Positions 26,412 through 39,400 of a stretch of DNA of 64,000 nucleotides are shown one piece after another. The notes beneath the pieces were generated by a model. The model searched no databases. It saw only the letters and a list, made by a program, of their open reading frames with translations, and was not told the DNA's origin. The translations under genes were made by a program, and so were the position numbers. Source of the stretch: Thiodubiliella sp900128405 (GTDB lineage Bacteria > Pseudomonadota > Gammaproteobacteria > PS1 > Pseudothioglobaceae); NCBI GenBank assembly GCA_963682085.1, contig OY821614.1:186001-250000 (forward strand). The letters are read 5' to 3'. Within the stretch, counting starts at the first letter, position 1; every line of letters starts with the position of its first letter.

Positions 26412-29400
26412 TTACAAAACAACCCCGACATCTTGCTGAACCCAAAGCGCAGCATTAGCATCAGTGTTGGCACCACTATGAGTATAAACATCATAGGTAA
26501 TACTACTTTCAGTCTCGGCACCTGATATCTTAGCAAACCCTAAGGCATTCACAGAGTCGCCACTATTGCCTAATACTTTGAGAATATTGGTGCTGGTAGA
26601 GGCATCAAACAGATCATTTAGATTGAGTATTAGAGTGTTGTTACCAGAACCAGTAATGTCTATTTTCTCAATATCCTGAATACGAGCATTGCTGATGTTG
26701 GTTAAATCTAGGGTTAAGCCACTACCATCTAGTGTTAGCGTGTCAATGTTACCACCACCATCCACACGAGCACGGTTGCCTGTGCCTGTTTGTGCTAATG
26801 CAGTGATGTTGCTGGCATTAATGGTAATGGTGTCGTTACCTGAACCTGCATTGAGGACATCCATACCGCCGTTACCTATTAGCGTGTCATTGCCTGCACC
26901 AGCAACGAATATTTCATTACCACTGGTGCCTGTGAGGATATTGGCATTTTTATCGCCGAGATGATCAATGGCATATCTTAAGTCGCCACTAAGTTCGGTT
27001 AAATTAATAGCATTGGTGTCAGTTTTACCGAAGATGACATAGGATTTTCCTGCGCCTGATTTATTACTTGGACTGGCTCCAAAAGCGCCAACAATCAAAT
27101 CATCCAAGCCATCACCGTTGACATCGCCTGCGGTGGAGACTGAGACGCCATTCCTGTCACCTATATTCTCACCGTTAATGATAAATCCCCCTGTGCCACT
27201 GGCAATAGCAGAGAGGTCAATTGCAGTGCTGTCAATTTTACCGAAGATGACATAGGATTTTCCTGCTTCTAATGTACTACCGTCTGATTCGATTTTATAA
27301 GGAGAACCAACAATCAAATCATCCAAGCCATCACCGTTAACATCACCTGCGGTGGAGACTGATTTGCCATTCCAATCACCCGCATTCTCACCATTAATAA
27401 CAAACCCCCCTGTGCCACTGGCAATAGTAGATAGGTTGATTGCTGTGCTGTCGGTTTTACCGAAGACAACATAAGATTTACCTGCGTTTGATTTACCGCT
27501 TGGGGCGGCATATTGAGCACCAATAATCAAATCATCCAAGCCATCGCCGTTAATATCGCCTGCACTGGAAACTGAGACGCCACTCCAGTCATTCGCATTC
27601 TCACCGTTAATAACAAACCCCCCTGTGCCACTGGCAATAGCAGAGAGGTCAATTGTTGTGCTGTCTTTTTTACCGAAGATGACATAGGATTTACCTGTGC
27701 CTGATTTGGCACCATTAGCACCAACAATCAAATCATCCAAGCCATCGCCGTTGACATCGCCTGCGGTGGAGACTGATTGGCCATTCCAATCACCCTGTAT
27801 CTCACCGTTAATGACAAAACCTCCTGTGCCACTAGCAATGGCAGAGAGGTTAATTGCTACGCTGTCTCTTTTACCGAAGATGACATAGGATGTATTGGCT
27901 AGAAAAGCACCAACAATTAAATCATCCAAGCCATCACCGTTGACATCGCCTGCGGTGGAGACTGAGAAGCCACTCCAACCTACCTTACTCTCGCCGTTAA
28001 TGACAAAGCCCCCTGTGCCACTAGCAATGGCAGAGAGGTCAATTGTTACGCTGTCTTTTTTACCGAAGATGACATAGGATTTTCCTGCTTTTGAATCGGC
28101 TTTATAAGCACCAACAATCAAATCATCCAAGCCATCGCCATTGACATCGCCTGCGTTAGAGACTGAGACGCCACTGCTATCATTCACATTCTCACCATTA
28201 ATAACAAACCCCCCTGTGCCACTGGCAATAGCAGATAGGTTGATTGCTGTGTCGTTAATTTTACCGAAGACAACATAGGATTTACCTGCATTTGTTTTAT
28301 TGCTTGGATCGGATCCAATAGCACCAACAATCAAATCATCCAAGCCATCACCGTTGACATCGCCTGCGGTGGAGACCTTGCCACTGTGATCATCCGCATT
28401 CTCACCGTTGATAACAAAGCCTTGTGCCAAGATTTTTACTGATACAGTAATGGATCGCTCTGTCTCATTGCCTGCAATATCAGTAGCAACAATAATAACG
28501 GTGTCGTTATGCACTGATGTTTGTATTGTTTTGTAAGTTAGTATTCCAGTGTCAGTAGTAATTAAAAATTTATTGGCATTTGTCCCTTTTATGCGATAAG
28601 TAACATTTTCATCTGCATTGCCACCATTAAAGTTGGTTGCTTGAGCATCATAAACAGTAGTCGCAATAGGGGTGTTGATATTAGCATTAACTGTAGTAGA
28701 TTGCTGTTCAAATATTGGGCCTGTGCTATCTACGACAATACGCGAAGCATTTTTACTTATATCTGAGACATTGCCAAATGCATCGATTTGCCTAATCTGA
28801 ATAGCATTAGTTTCATAAATAGCATTATTAGTTAACATAAAACTATTGCCTGTGCTATTAACAAAGCCATTATCACCGTTAGTAGAATACTGCAAAGTTG
28901 CACCCACTTCTAAATTATTAATAGTAATCACGCCATTACTGGTAATGCCATCGTTATTTAATAGGCCTGTATCTTCAAAGGTAAATGTTGGTTGATCTGG
29001 TTTGACCATGTCAACCGCTACTGTTACCGAACTTAAGCCCGCAACACTGCCACCATTACCAGAAATTTTCACAGAAACAGTGTATTCACCTTGGGTAAGT
29101 TTTGAAGTCCAAGTGTTGTTATTGGCTAAAGCCCAAGTATTATCATTAGCATTAATACCTGGGAGATCATTAGAGTTAATTGTATGAACGACATTATCGC
29201 CTTGCTTAAAGATAATTTCACTAATATTTACTAAATTCACTGAGCCAATGATTGCAACTGTGCCACTTAAAGTGGCTGATGCTATCTCATTAGCATTAAT
29301 TTTATTATCATCACCAATACCATTCCAAACAACTGAAATAGACAAACCAACCGCTTTTACCGATACAGTAATAAGTTGCTCTGTCTTATTGCCTGCAAGA

Positions 29401-32400
29401 TCAGTAGCAACAATGGTAACTATATCGTTATCATGCACTGTTGTTTGTTTTTCTGTGTAAGTTAGTATTCCAGTGTCAGTAGTAATCGAAAATTTGTCGG
29501 CATTTGTCCCTTTTATGCTATAAGTAATATCTTCATCTGCATTGCCACCATTAAGGTTGGTTACTTGAGCGTCATAAACAGTAGTTGTAATGGGGGTGTT
29601 GATATAAGTATCAATTGTAGTGGGTTGCGAATCAAATATTGGGTTTGTGTTATCTACGATAATACGCGCAATATTTTTACTTATATCTGAGACATTACCA
29701 ACTGCATCGGTTTGCCTAACCTGAATGGCATTAGCCGCATAAGTCGCATTATTAGCTAGCGTAAAACTATTGCCTGTGCCGTTAACGAAGTTATTATCAC
29801 CACTAATAGAATACTGCCAAGTTGCACCCGCTTCTAAGCCATTAACAGTAATCAAGCCATTACTGGTAATGCCATCGTTATTTAATGAACCTGTATCTAC
29901 AAGGGTAAATGTTGGTTGAGCTGGTTTGCCTGTGTCAATCGTTGTTGTTATTGAACTTGGATTCGTAATACTGCCACCATTACCAGAAAGGTTAACGATA
30001 ATGGTGTAATCACCTTGGGTAAGTTTTGAAGTCCAAGTGTTATTATTGGCTAAAGTCCAAGTGTTATCACTATTAACACTTGGAAGATTGTTGCTAATTG
30101 TATGAATAGAAGTATTACCTTGCTTAAAGACAATGCTACTAATATTTATTGAATTCACTGTGCCAGCGATTGCCACTGTGCCACTTAAAGTAGTTGTTGT
30201 CATTTCATCAGCATTGATTTTATCATCATCACCAATACTGCTCCAAACAATTGAAGTGGATAAACTAATCACTTTTACCGATACAGTAATAAGTTGTTCT
30301 GTCTCATTGCCTGCAACATCAGTAGCAACAATGGTAACTGTGTCGTTATCATGCGCTGATGTTTGTATTGTTTTGTAAGTTAGTATTCCAGTGTCAGTAG
30401 TAATTGAAAATTTGTCGGCATTTGTCCCTTTTATGCGATAAGAAATACCTTCATCTACGGTGCCACCATTAAGGTTGGTTACTTGAGCGTCATAAACAGT
30501 AGTTGTAATGGGGTTGTTAACATAAGCATCAACTATAGTGGGTTGCGAGTCGAATGTTGGGTCTGTGTTATCTACGACAATATGCAAAGTATTTTTACCT
30601 ATATCTGAGACATTGCCAACTGCATCGGTTTGTTTGATCTGAATGGCATTAGCCACATAAGCGGTATTATTAGCTAGCATAAAACTACTGCCTGTGCCGT
30701 TAACGAAGCTATTGCCACCATTAACAGAATACTGCCAAATTGCACCCACTTCTAAACCATTGACAGTAATCAAGCCATTACTGGTAATGCCATCGTTATC
30801 TGATAGACCTGTATCTACAAGGGTAAATGCTGGTTGAGCTGGTTTGCCTGTGTCAATCGTTGTTGTTATTGAACTTGAATCCGTAACATTGCCACCATTA
30901 CTAGAAAGGTTAACGGTAACTGTGTAATCACCTTGGGTAAGTTTTGAAGTCCAAGCGTTATTATTGGCTAAAGTCCAAGTGTTATCGCTAGCATTAACAC
31001 TTGGAAGATTGGTGCTAATTGTATGAACGACATTATTACCTTGCTTAAAGACAATACTACTAATATTTATTGAAGTAACTGTGCCAATGATTGCAACTGT
31101 GCCACTTAAAGTAGTTGCTACTATCTCATTAGCATTGATTTTATTATCATCACCAATACCGCTCCAAACAATTGAAGTGGATAAGCCAATCACTTTTACT
31201 GATACAATAATAAGTTGCTCTGCTTTATTGCCTGCAACATCGGTAGCAACAATGGTAACTGTGTCGTTATCATGCACTGATGTTTGTATTGCTTTGTAGG
31301 TTAGTATTCCAGTGTCAGAAGTAATCGAAAATTTGTCGGCATTTGTCCCTTTTATTTTATAAGTAATACCTTCATCTGCATTACCACCATTAAGGTTGGT
31401 TACTTGAGCGTCATAAACAGTAGTTGTAATAGGAGTGTTGACACGAATATTAACTGTTGTAGCGGGTTGCAAGTCAAATGTTGGGTCTGTGTTATCTACA
31501 ACAATACGCGCAATATTTTTACTTATATCTGAGACATTACCAGCCATATCGGTTTGTCTAATCTGAATGGCATTAGCCTCATAAGTGGTGTTATTAACTA
31601 GCGTAAAACTATTGCCTGTGCCGTTAGTGAAGCCATTATCACCACTAATAGAATACTGCCAAGTTGCACCCACTTCTAAATTATTAATAGTAATCACGCC
31701 ATTACTGGTAATGCCATCGTTATTTAATGAACCTGTATCTTCAAGGGAATATACTGGTTGATCTGGTTTGACCGTATCAATCGTTGTTGTTATTGAACTT
31801 GAATCCGTAACATTGCTATCATTACCAGAAAGGTTAACGATAATAGTGTAATTACCTTGGGTAAGTTTTGAAGTCCAAGTGTCGTCATTGTCTAAAGTCC
31901 AAGTGTTATCACTATTAATCTTTGGAAGATTGTTGCTAATTGTATGAATGTCAGTATTATCTTTCTTAAAAACAATGCTGCTAATGCTTATTGAAGTTAC
32001 TGTGCCAATAATTACCACTGTGCCACTTAAAGCAGCTGTTGCCATATCACTAGCATTGATTTCATTATCATCACCAATACCATTCCAAGCAACTGAAGTA
32101 GATAAACTAGACTCTTCTACCGATACAGTAATAAGTTGTTCTGTTTCATTGCCTGCAATATCAGTGGCAATAATAGTAACTTTGTGATCACCTACTTGAG
32201 TTTGTTTGTCTTTATACCTTAATTCGCCAGTAGTACTGTTAATCGTAAATTTTTCTTTTTGAAAGCCGCTTTTTAAAGTGTAACTAACTGTATCATCATC
32301 TGTTTCTGCCGTATATATTATTTCTGATGCATCAGTATCTTTTTCAACATTAGCAGTAGTTGAGCTGGTAAACACAGATTTTTCTGTATCTATGATAATA

Positions 32401-33185
32401 TCTGAAGTTTCGTTAATTTTAGTTACGCCTAAAAGATTGCCAGCTGCATCAAGTTTCTTAATTTGAATGGCACCAGCAACATAAGTGCCATCATCCAGTG
32501 TAAAACTCCCGACTGTGCTAGACTTAAAGGTAGCACCACCATCAGTGGAATACTTCCAAGTTTCGCCTTCTTTCAAACCATCGACAATAATCGTATTATC
32601 GTTGGTAATGCTATCGTTATTTAATAAGCCTATATCATTAAAGGTAAAACTTAGTTTATCGCCATCATCGCCACTACCACTACTACCAACTACAACGGCT
32701 GCAACCACAACAGCGGCTACGACTCCTACATTTGAAGCGATAACATCAGAAAAATTTTGAGTATCATCCGTGCTTACCGCACTAGATTCTGTAGAAACAA
32801 TAGACCGATCACCATAAAAATACACAATTTGCGTGCCATTTTCTAAAGCGAAGGACACATCAGCAACAATATGGTAAAGCCCACCATCTTCGGTGGGTAG
32901 AGAAACTAAACAAGATAAATCAGTTGCACAAACAGCAAAATAGTTGTCAAAAATAATAACACCTTTTTCTAATGCCACTTCTAAATCATCGCCGACTTTT
33001 TTGGCAATTAGGCTTGGCTTTTTAGCATCAAAATCTTTAGCATTTAATTGATAAACCGTGCCCGCTTGGACTTGAATATGTTGAACACCTTTGGTAATAA
33101 AAATAACTTCTTCGGTGAGTTTATCAGCGACTTTTTGCGCTTTATTTTGTAATGCCATAACTTGTTTTTGTGTTTTTGCTTGCAT
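26412..33185 (-). CDS. Adhesin gene 6: type I secreted FG-GAP/Ig-like repeat protein, 2257 aa, four stalk units
   Basis: The prefix has KKPSLIAKK where most copies have KKSSLIAKK, and LEKG in place of LEEG. The linker is the shortest of the set (SSGSGDDGDK). The first Ig-like/cadherin-like pair ends near 358 and is nearly identical to that of gene 7. Four a-b-c units span about 359-1583. The first matches gene 2 almost exactly. The fourth is the most diverged (LSISVVWNGIG, GEYTVSVKISG, INSNDLPGIN). Seven blades span about 1584-2054. Blades 2, 3 and 4 all have shortened second loops (YKADSKAGKSY, FLANTSYVIFGK, NGAKSGTGKSY). The tail spans 2055-2257. It has its own promoter and a GAGAGG site before the ATG. 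The likely function is surface adhesion; the ligand is not predictable. Confidence 0.93.
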   Translation of the reverse strand: MQAKTQKQVMALQNKAQKVADKLTEEVIFITKGVQHIQVQAGTVYQLNAKDFDAKKPSLIAKKVGDDLEVALEKGVIIFDNYFAVCATDLSCLVSLPTEDGGLYHIVADVSFALENGTQIVYFYGDRSIVSTESSAVSTDDTQNFSDVIASNVGVVAAVVVAAVVVGSSGSGDDGDKLSFTFNDIGLLNNDSITNDNTIIVDGLKEGETWKYSTDGGATFKSSTVGSFTLDDGTYVAGAIQIKKLDAAGNLLGVTKINETSDIIIDTEKSVFTSSTTANVEKDTDASEIIYTAETDDDTVSYTLKSGFQKEKFTINSTTGELRYKDKQTQVGDHKVTIIATDIAGNETEQLITVSVEESSLSTSVAWNGIGDDNEINASDMATAALSGTVVIIGTVTSISISSIVFKKDNTDIHTISNNLPKINSDNTWTLDNDDTWTSKLTQGNYTIIVNLSGNDSNVTDSSSITTTIDTVKPDQPVYSLEDTGSLNNDGITSNGVITINNLEVGATWQYSISGDNGFTNGTGNSFTLVNNTTYEANAIQIRQTDMAGNVSDISKNIARIVVDNTDPTFDLQPATTVNIRVNTPITTTVYDAQVTNLNGGNADEGITYKIKGTNADKFSITSDTGILTYKAIQTSVHDNDTVTIVATDVAGNKAEQLIIVSVKVIGLSTSIVWSGIGDDNKINANEIVATTLSGTVAIIGTVTSINISSIVFKQGNNVVHTISTNLPSVNASDNTWTLANNNAWTSKLTQGDYTVTVNLSSNGGNVTDSSSITTTIDTGKPAQPAFTLVDTGLSDNDGITSNGLITVNGLEVGAIWQYSVNGGNSFVNGTGSSFMLANNTAYVANAIQIKQTDAVGNVSDIGKNTLHIVVDNTDPTFDSQPTIVDAYVNNPITTTVYDAQVTNLNGGTVDEGISYRIKGTNADKFSITTDTGILTYKTIQTSAHDNDTVTIVATDVAGNETEQLITVSVKVISLSTSIVWSSIGDDDKINADEMTTTTLSGTVAIAGTVNSINISSIVFKQGNTSIHTISNNLPSVNSDNTWTLANNNTWTSKLTQGDYTIIVNLSGNGGSITNPSSITTTIDTGKPAQPTFTLVDTGSLNNDGITSNGLITVNGLEAGATWQYSISGDNNFVNGTGNSFTLANNATYAANAIQVRQTDAVGNVSDISKNIARIIVDNTNPIFDSQPTTIDTYINTPITTTVYDAQVTNLNGGNADEDITYSIKGTNADKFSITTDTGILTYTEKQTTVHDNDIVTIVATDLAGNKTEQLITVSVKAVGLSISVVWNGIGDDNKINANEIASATLSGTVAIIGSVNLVNISEIIFKQGDNVVHTINSNDLPGINANDNTWALANNNTWTSKLTQGEYTVSVKISGNGGSVAGLSSVTVAVDMVKPDQPTFTFEDTGLLNNDGITSNGVITINNLEVGATLQYSTNGDNGFVNSTGNSFMLTNNAIYETNAIQIRQIDAFGNVSDISKNASRIVVDSTGPIFEQQSTTVNANINTPIATTVYDAQATNFNGGNADENVTYRIKGTNANKFLITTDTGILTYKTIQTSVHNDTVIIVATDIAGNETERSITVSVKILAQGFVINGENADDHSGKVSTAGDVNGDGLDDLIVGAIGSDPSNKTNAGKSYVVFGKINDTAINLSAIASGTGGFVINGENVNDSSGVSVSNAGDVNGDGLDDLIVGAYKADSKAGKSYVIFGKKDSVTIDLSAIASGTGGFVINGESKVGWSGFSVSTAGDVNGDGLDDLIVGAFLANTSYVIFGKRDSVAINLSAIASGTGGFVINGEIQGDWNGQSVSTAGDVNGDGLDDLIVGANGAKSGTGKSYVIFGKKDSTTIDLSAIASGTGGFVINGENANDWSGVSVSSAGDINGDGLDDLIIGAQYAAPSGKSNAGKSYVVFGKTDSTAINLSTIASGTGGFVINGENAGDWNGKSVSTAGDVNGDGLDDLIVGSPYKIESDGSTLEAGKSYVIFGKIDSTAIDLSAIASGTGGFIINGENIGDRNGVSVSTAGDVNGDGLDDLIVGAFGASPSNKSGAGKSYVIFGKTDTNAINLTELSGDLRYAIDHLGDKNANILTGTSGNEIFVAGAGNDTLIGNGGMDVLNAGSGNDTITINASNITALAQTGTGNRARVDGGGNIDTLTLDGSGLTLDLTNISNARIQDIEKIDITGSGNNTLILNLNDLFDASTSTNILKVLGNSGDSVNALGFAKISGAETESSITYDVYTHSGANTDANAALWVQQDVGVVL

Positions 33186-33444
33186 AATTACCTCTCTTAA
33201 TTTTGATTTTTTCTTACTCTCATTGCCTTATCTAGTTTAAAAAATAGAGCACTAAACACAATTATACAATAGAATATTTGCAAGATTCTGAAAGAATAAT
33301 TATTTCCATTCCCAAATAAGCGCTTACCCTGTTTTTCAAATGTTAAATCGCATCATGATAATTGTGCCAAAATTACAAACTTAATCCTTAAGAGATCTTT
33401 ACACATTAATACATAAAACTAAAGCAACTGGTTTTATTTCTTTT
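33186..33444. other. Short spacer between genes 7 and 6
   Basis: Only about 260 bp. It joins the gene 6 leader, shortly after the ATTCCCAAA block, directly to the distal block with CAAATGTTAAATCGCATCATG. The GGACGCTAATTTTTC block, the palindrome and the fossil C-terminus are all missing, as expected from a single internal deletion. A stop-proximal hairpin of gene 7 with one mismatch lies at about 33415-33435. Confidence 0.5.
33261..33294 (-). promoter_or_regulatory. Candidate promoter of gene 6, divergent leader
   Basis: The TATAAT box is at 33266-33261, 76 nt before the ATG. The leader fits neither class A nor class B: the upstream sequence is CTTTCAGAATCTTGCAAATATTC (minus strand, 20-odd bases) and the palindrome is absent. 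Confidence 0.45.
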
Positions 33445-36400
33445 TTATAAAACAACCCCGACATCTTGTTGAATCCAAAGCGCAGCATTAGCATCAGTAT
33501 TGGCATCACTATGAACATAAACATCATAGGTAATACTGCCTTCAGTCTTGACACCTGATATCTTAGCAAACCCTGAGGCATTCACAGAGTCGCCATTATT
33601 ACCTAATACTTTGAGAATATTGGTGCTAGTAGAGGCATCCAATACATCATTTAGATTAAGTGTTAGGTCGTTGTCGCCTGAACCAGTAATGTCTATTTTC
33701 TCAATATCCTGAATGCGGATATTGCTGATGTTGGTTAAATCTAGGGTTAAGCCACTACCATCTAGTTCTAGCGTGTCAATGTTACCACCACCATCCACAC
33801 GAGCACGGTTGCCTGCACCTGTTTGTGCTAATACAGCGATATTGCTGGCATTAATGGTAATGGTGTCGTTACCTGCACCTGCATTGAGGACATCCATACC
33901 GCCGTTACCTATTAGCGTGTCATCGCCTGCACCAGCAACGAATATTTCATCATTGCTGTTGCCTGTGAGGGTATTGGCATTTTTATCGCCGAGATGATCA
34001 ATGGCGTATTTTAAGTCGCCATTAAGTTGGGTCAAATTAATGGCATTGGTGTCGGTTTTGCCAAAGATGACATAAGATTTGCCTGGGTGCACTCCCTTCT
34101 CGGGTCCAAGAGCACCAACAATCAAATCATCCAAGCCATCACCGTTGACATCGCCTGCGGTGGAGACTGAGATGCCTCTGAAACTAGACACATTCTCACC
34201 ATTAATAACAAACCCCCCTGTGCCACTGGCAATAGCAGATAGGTCAATTGCTGTGTTGTCTTTTTTACCGAAGATGACATGGAATTTTCCTACTTTTGAT
34301 ATACCGTTTTGGATTTTATAAGGAGTACCAACAATCAAATCATCCAAGCCATCGCCGTTGACATCGCCTGCGGTGGAGACGCTGCCACTAACATCATCCA
34401 CATCCTCACCGTTAATAACAAACCCTCCTGTGCCACTGGCAATAGCAGATAGGTTGATTGCTGTGCTGTCGGTTTTACCGAAGACAACATAAGACTTACC
34501 TGCGTTTGATTTACTGTCTGGGTCGGCAAGTTTAGCGCCAACAATCAAATCATCCAAGCCATCGCCATTAACATCGCCTGCGTTGGAGACTGACCGGCCA
34601 CTAATATCATCCACATCCTCGCCGTTAATAACAAACCCTCCTGTGTCACTACCACTGGCAATAGCAGAGAGGTCAATTGTTGTGCTGTCTTTTTTGCCGA
34701 AGATGACATAGGATTTTCCTGCGTTTGATTTACCGCTTACATCGGCTCCAAAAGCACCAATAATCAAATCATCCAAGCCATCGCCATTGACATCACCTGC
34801 GTTGGAGATTGAGGTGCTACTCTGATCATTCGCATTCTCACCATTAATAACAAACCCCCCTGTACCACTGGTAATAGCAGAGAGTTCAATTACTGTACCG
34901 TCTGTTTTGCCGAAGATAACATGGGACTTTCCTGCTCTTGATTCAGCTTCAATAGAGCCAACGATCAAATCATCCAAGCCATCGCCGTTAATATCGCCTG
35001 CGGTGGAGACTGGAAAGCCACTCTCATCACCCGCATTCTCACCATTAATAACAAACCCCCCTGTGCCACTGGCAATAGCAGAGAGTTCAATTGCTGTGCT
35101 GTCTTTTTTGCCGAAGATGACATAGGATTTTCCTGCTTTTTCTTTACTACTTGGATCGGCTCCCCAAGCACCAACAATCAAATCATCCAAGCCATCACCG
35201 TTGACATCGCCTGCGTTGGAGACTGAATCGCCACTGCTATCCAGCGTATGCTCACCATTAATAACAAACCCCCCTGTGCCACTGGCAATAGCAGATAGGT
35301 TGATTGTTGTGCTGTCAATTTTACCGAAGATGACATAGGATTTGCCTGAGTCTATTTCACCATTTGAATCGGCTTTCCAAGCACCAACAATCAAATCATC
35401 CAAGCCATCACCGTTGACATCACCTGCGTTGGAGACTATGCCACTAACATCACCCGCATTCTCACCGTTGATAGCAAAGCCTTGTACTAAGGTTTTTACT
35501 GATACAGTAATGGATCGCTCTGTCTCATTGCCTGCAACATCAGTAGCAACAATGGTAACTGTGTCGTTATGCACTGATGTTTGTATTGTTTTGTAAGTTA
35601 GTATTCCAGTGTCAGTAGTAATCGAAAATTTATCGGCATTTGTCCCTTTTATGCGATAAGTAATATCTTCATCTACGGTGCCACCACTAAGGTTAGTTGC
35701 TTGAGCATCATAAACAGTAGTTGTAATAGGGGTGTTAATATTAGCATTAACTACAGTAGATTGCCGTTCAAATATTGGGTCTGTGGTATCTATGACAATA
35801 GGCGAGGTATTTTTACTTATATCTGAGACATTACCAACTGCATCGGTTTGCCTAACCTGAATGGCATTAACCGCATAAGTAGCATTATCAGCTAGCGTAA
35901 AACTATTGTTTGTGCCGTCAACAAAGCCATTATCGCCACTAATAGAATACTGCCAAGTTGCACCCACTTCTAAACCATTAACAGTAATCACACCATTATT
36001 GGTAATGCCATCGTTATTTAATGAACCTGTATCTACAAAGTCAAATGTTGGTTGAGCTGGTTTGACTGTGTCAATTGCTGTTGTTATTGAACTTGAATCC
36101 GTAACATTGCCACTATTACCAGAAAGGTTAACGGTAACCGTATAATCACCTTGGGTAAGTTTTGAAGTCCAAGTGCTGTCATTGGCTAAAGTCCAAGTGT
36201 TACCACTAGCATTAATACTTGGAAGATTGGTGCTAATTGTATGAATGTCAGTATTACCTTGCTTAAAGACAATACTACTAATACTTATTGAATTCACTGT
36301 GCCAACGATTGTTACTGTGCCACTTAAAGTAGTTGCTGCCATCTCATCAACATTGATTTTATTATCATTACCAATACCACTCCAAACAACTGAAGTGGAT

Positions 36401-39400
36401 AAACTCATCACTTCTACCGATACAATAATAGGCTGTTCTGCCTCATTGCCTGCAACATCGGTAGCAACAATGGTAACTGCGTCGTTATCATGTGCTGTTG
36501 CTTGTATTGTTTTGTAAGTTAGTATTCCAGTGTCAGTAGTAATCGCAAATTTATCGGCATTTGCCCCTTTTATGCGATAAGTAATACCTTCATCTACGGT
36601 GCCACCACTAAGGTTAGTTGCTTGAGCATCATAAACAGTAGTTGTAATGGGGGTGTTGACATTAACTTTAATTGCAGTGGGTTGCAAGTCAAATGTTGGG
36701 TCTGTGTTATCTACAATAATACGCAAAGTATTTTTACCTATATCTGAGACATTACCAACTGCATCGGTTTGCCTAACCTGAATGGTATTAGCCACATAAG
36801 TGGCATTATCAGCTAGCGTAAAACTACTGCCTGTGCCATTAACGAAGTCATTACCATTATTAACAGAATACTGCCAAGTTGCATTCATTTCTAAATTATT
36901 AATAGTAATCAAGCCATTATTGGTAATGCCATCGTTATTTAATGAACCTGTATCTACAAAGTCAAATGTTGGTTGAGCTGGTTTGCCTGTGTCAACCGCT
37001 GTTGTTATCGAACTTAAACCCGTAACACCGACACTATTGCCATTACCAGAAAGGTTAACGGTAACCGTGTAATCACCTTGGGTAAGTTTTGAAGTCCAAG
37101 TGCTATCATTGGCTAAAGTCCAAGTGTTATCACTAGCATTAACACTTGGAAGATTGGCACTAATTGTATGAACAGTAGCATTACCTTGCTTAAAGACAAT
37201 ACTACTAATATTTATTGAAGTTACTGTGCCAATGATTGCAACTGTGCCACTTAAAGTAGTTGCCGCCATCTCATTGGCATTGATTTTATCATCATCACCA
37301 ATACCGCTCCAAATAACTGAAGTAGATAAACCAATCATTTTTACTGATACAGTAATAGGCTGTTCTGCCTCATTGCCTGCAACATCAGTAGCAACAATGG
37401 TAACTGTGTCGTTATCATGCGCTATTGCTTGTATTGTTTTGTAAGTTAGTATTCCAGTGTCAGTAGTAATCGCAAATTTATCGGCATTTGTCCCTTTTAT
37501 GCGATAAGTAATACCTTCATCTGCATTACCACCATTAAGGTTGGTTGCTTGAGCATCATAAACAGTAGTTGTAATAGGGGTGTTGACATCAACTTTAATT
37601 GCAGTGGGTTGCAAGCCAAATGTTGGGTCTGTGTTATCTACAACAATACGCAAAGTATTTTTACTTATATCTGAAACATTACCACCTGCATCGGTTTGCC
37701 TAACCTGAATGGCATTAACCGCATAAGTGGCATTATCAGCTAGCGTAAAACTATTGCCTGTGCCGTTAGTGAAGCCATTATCACCACTAATAGAATACTG
37801 CCAAGTTGCACCTACTTCTAAACCATTAACAGTAATCACGCCATTATTGGTAATGCCATCGTTATTTAGCAGACCTGTATCTACAAAGTCAAATGTTGGT
37901 TGAGCTGGTTTGACTGTGTCAACCGCTGTTGTTATTGAACTTGAATCCGTAACACCGACACTATTGTCATTACCAGAAAGGTAAACGGTAACCGTGTAAT
38001 CACCTTGGGTAAGTTTTGAAGTCCAAGTGCTATCATTGGCTAAAGTCCAAGTGTTATCGCTAGCATTAACACTTGGAAGATTAGCACTAATTGTATGAAC
38101 AGTAGTATTACCTTGCTTAAAGACAATACTACTAATATTTATTGAAGTTACTGTGCCAATGATTGCAACTGTGCCACTTAAAGTAGTTGCTGCCATCTCA
38201 CTAGCATTGAGTTTATTATCATCACCAATACCACTCCAAACAACTGAAGTGGATAAACCAATCATTTTTACTGATACAGTAATAGGCTGTTCTGCCTCAT
38301 TGCCTGCAACATCAGTAGCAACAATGGTAACTGTGTCGTTATCATGTGCTGTTGCTTGTATTGTTTTGTAAGTTAGTATTCCAGTGTCAGTAGTAATCGC
38401 AAATTTATCGGCATTTGTCCCTTTTATACTATAAGTAATACCTTCATCTGCATTACCACTATTAAGGTTGGTTGCTTGAGCATCATAAACAGTAGTTGTA
38501 ATAGGGGTGTTGACATCAACTTTAATTGCAGTGGGTTGCAAGCCAAATGTTGGGTCTGTGTTATCTACGACAATACGCAAAGTATTTTTACCTATATCTG
38601 AGACATTACCAACTGCATCGGTTTGCCTAACCTGAATGGCATTAACCGCATAAGTGGCATTATCAGCTAGCGTAAAACTATTGCCTGTGCCGTTAGTGAA
38701 GCCATTATCACCACTAATAGAATACTGCCAAGTTGCACCTACTTCTAAACCATTAACAGTAATCACGCCATTATTGGTAATGCCATCGTTATTTAGCAGA
38801 CCTGTATCTACAAAGTCAAATGTTGGTTGAGCTGGTTTGACTGTGTCAATTGCTGTTGTTATTGAACTTGAATCCGTAACACCGACACTATTGCCATTAC
38901 CAGAAAGGTAAACGATAACCGTATAATCACCTTGGGTAAGTTTTGAAGTCCAAGTATCGCTATTGCCTAAAGTCCAAGTGTTATCACTAGCATTAACACT
39001 TGGAAGATTGGCGCTAATTGTATGAACAGTAGTATTACCTTGCTTAAAGACAATACTACTAATATTTATTGAAGTTACTGTGCCAATGATCGCAACTGTG
39101 CCACTTAAAGTAGTTGCTGCCATCTCACTAGCATTGATTTTATTATCATCACCAATACCGCTCCAAACAACTGAAGTAGATAAACCAATCATTTTTACTG
39201 ATACAGTAATAGGCTGTTCTGCCTCATTGCCTGCAACATCAGTAGCAACAATGGTAACTGTGTCGTTATCATGTGCTGTTGCTTGTATTGTTTTGTAAGT
39301 TAGTATTCCAGTGTCAGTAGTAATCGCAAATTTATTGGCATTTGTCCCTTTTATGCGATAAGTAATACCTTCATCTGCATTACCACTATTAAGGTTGGTT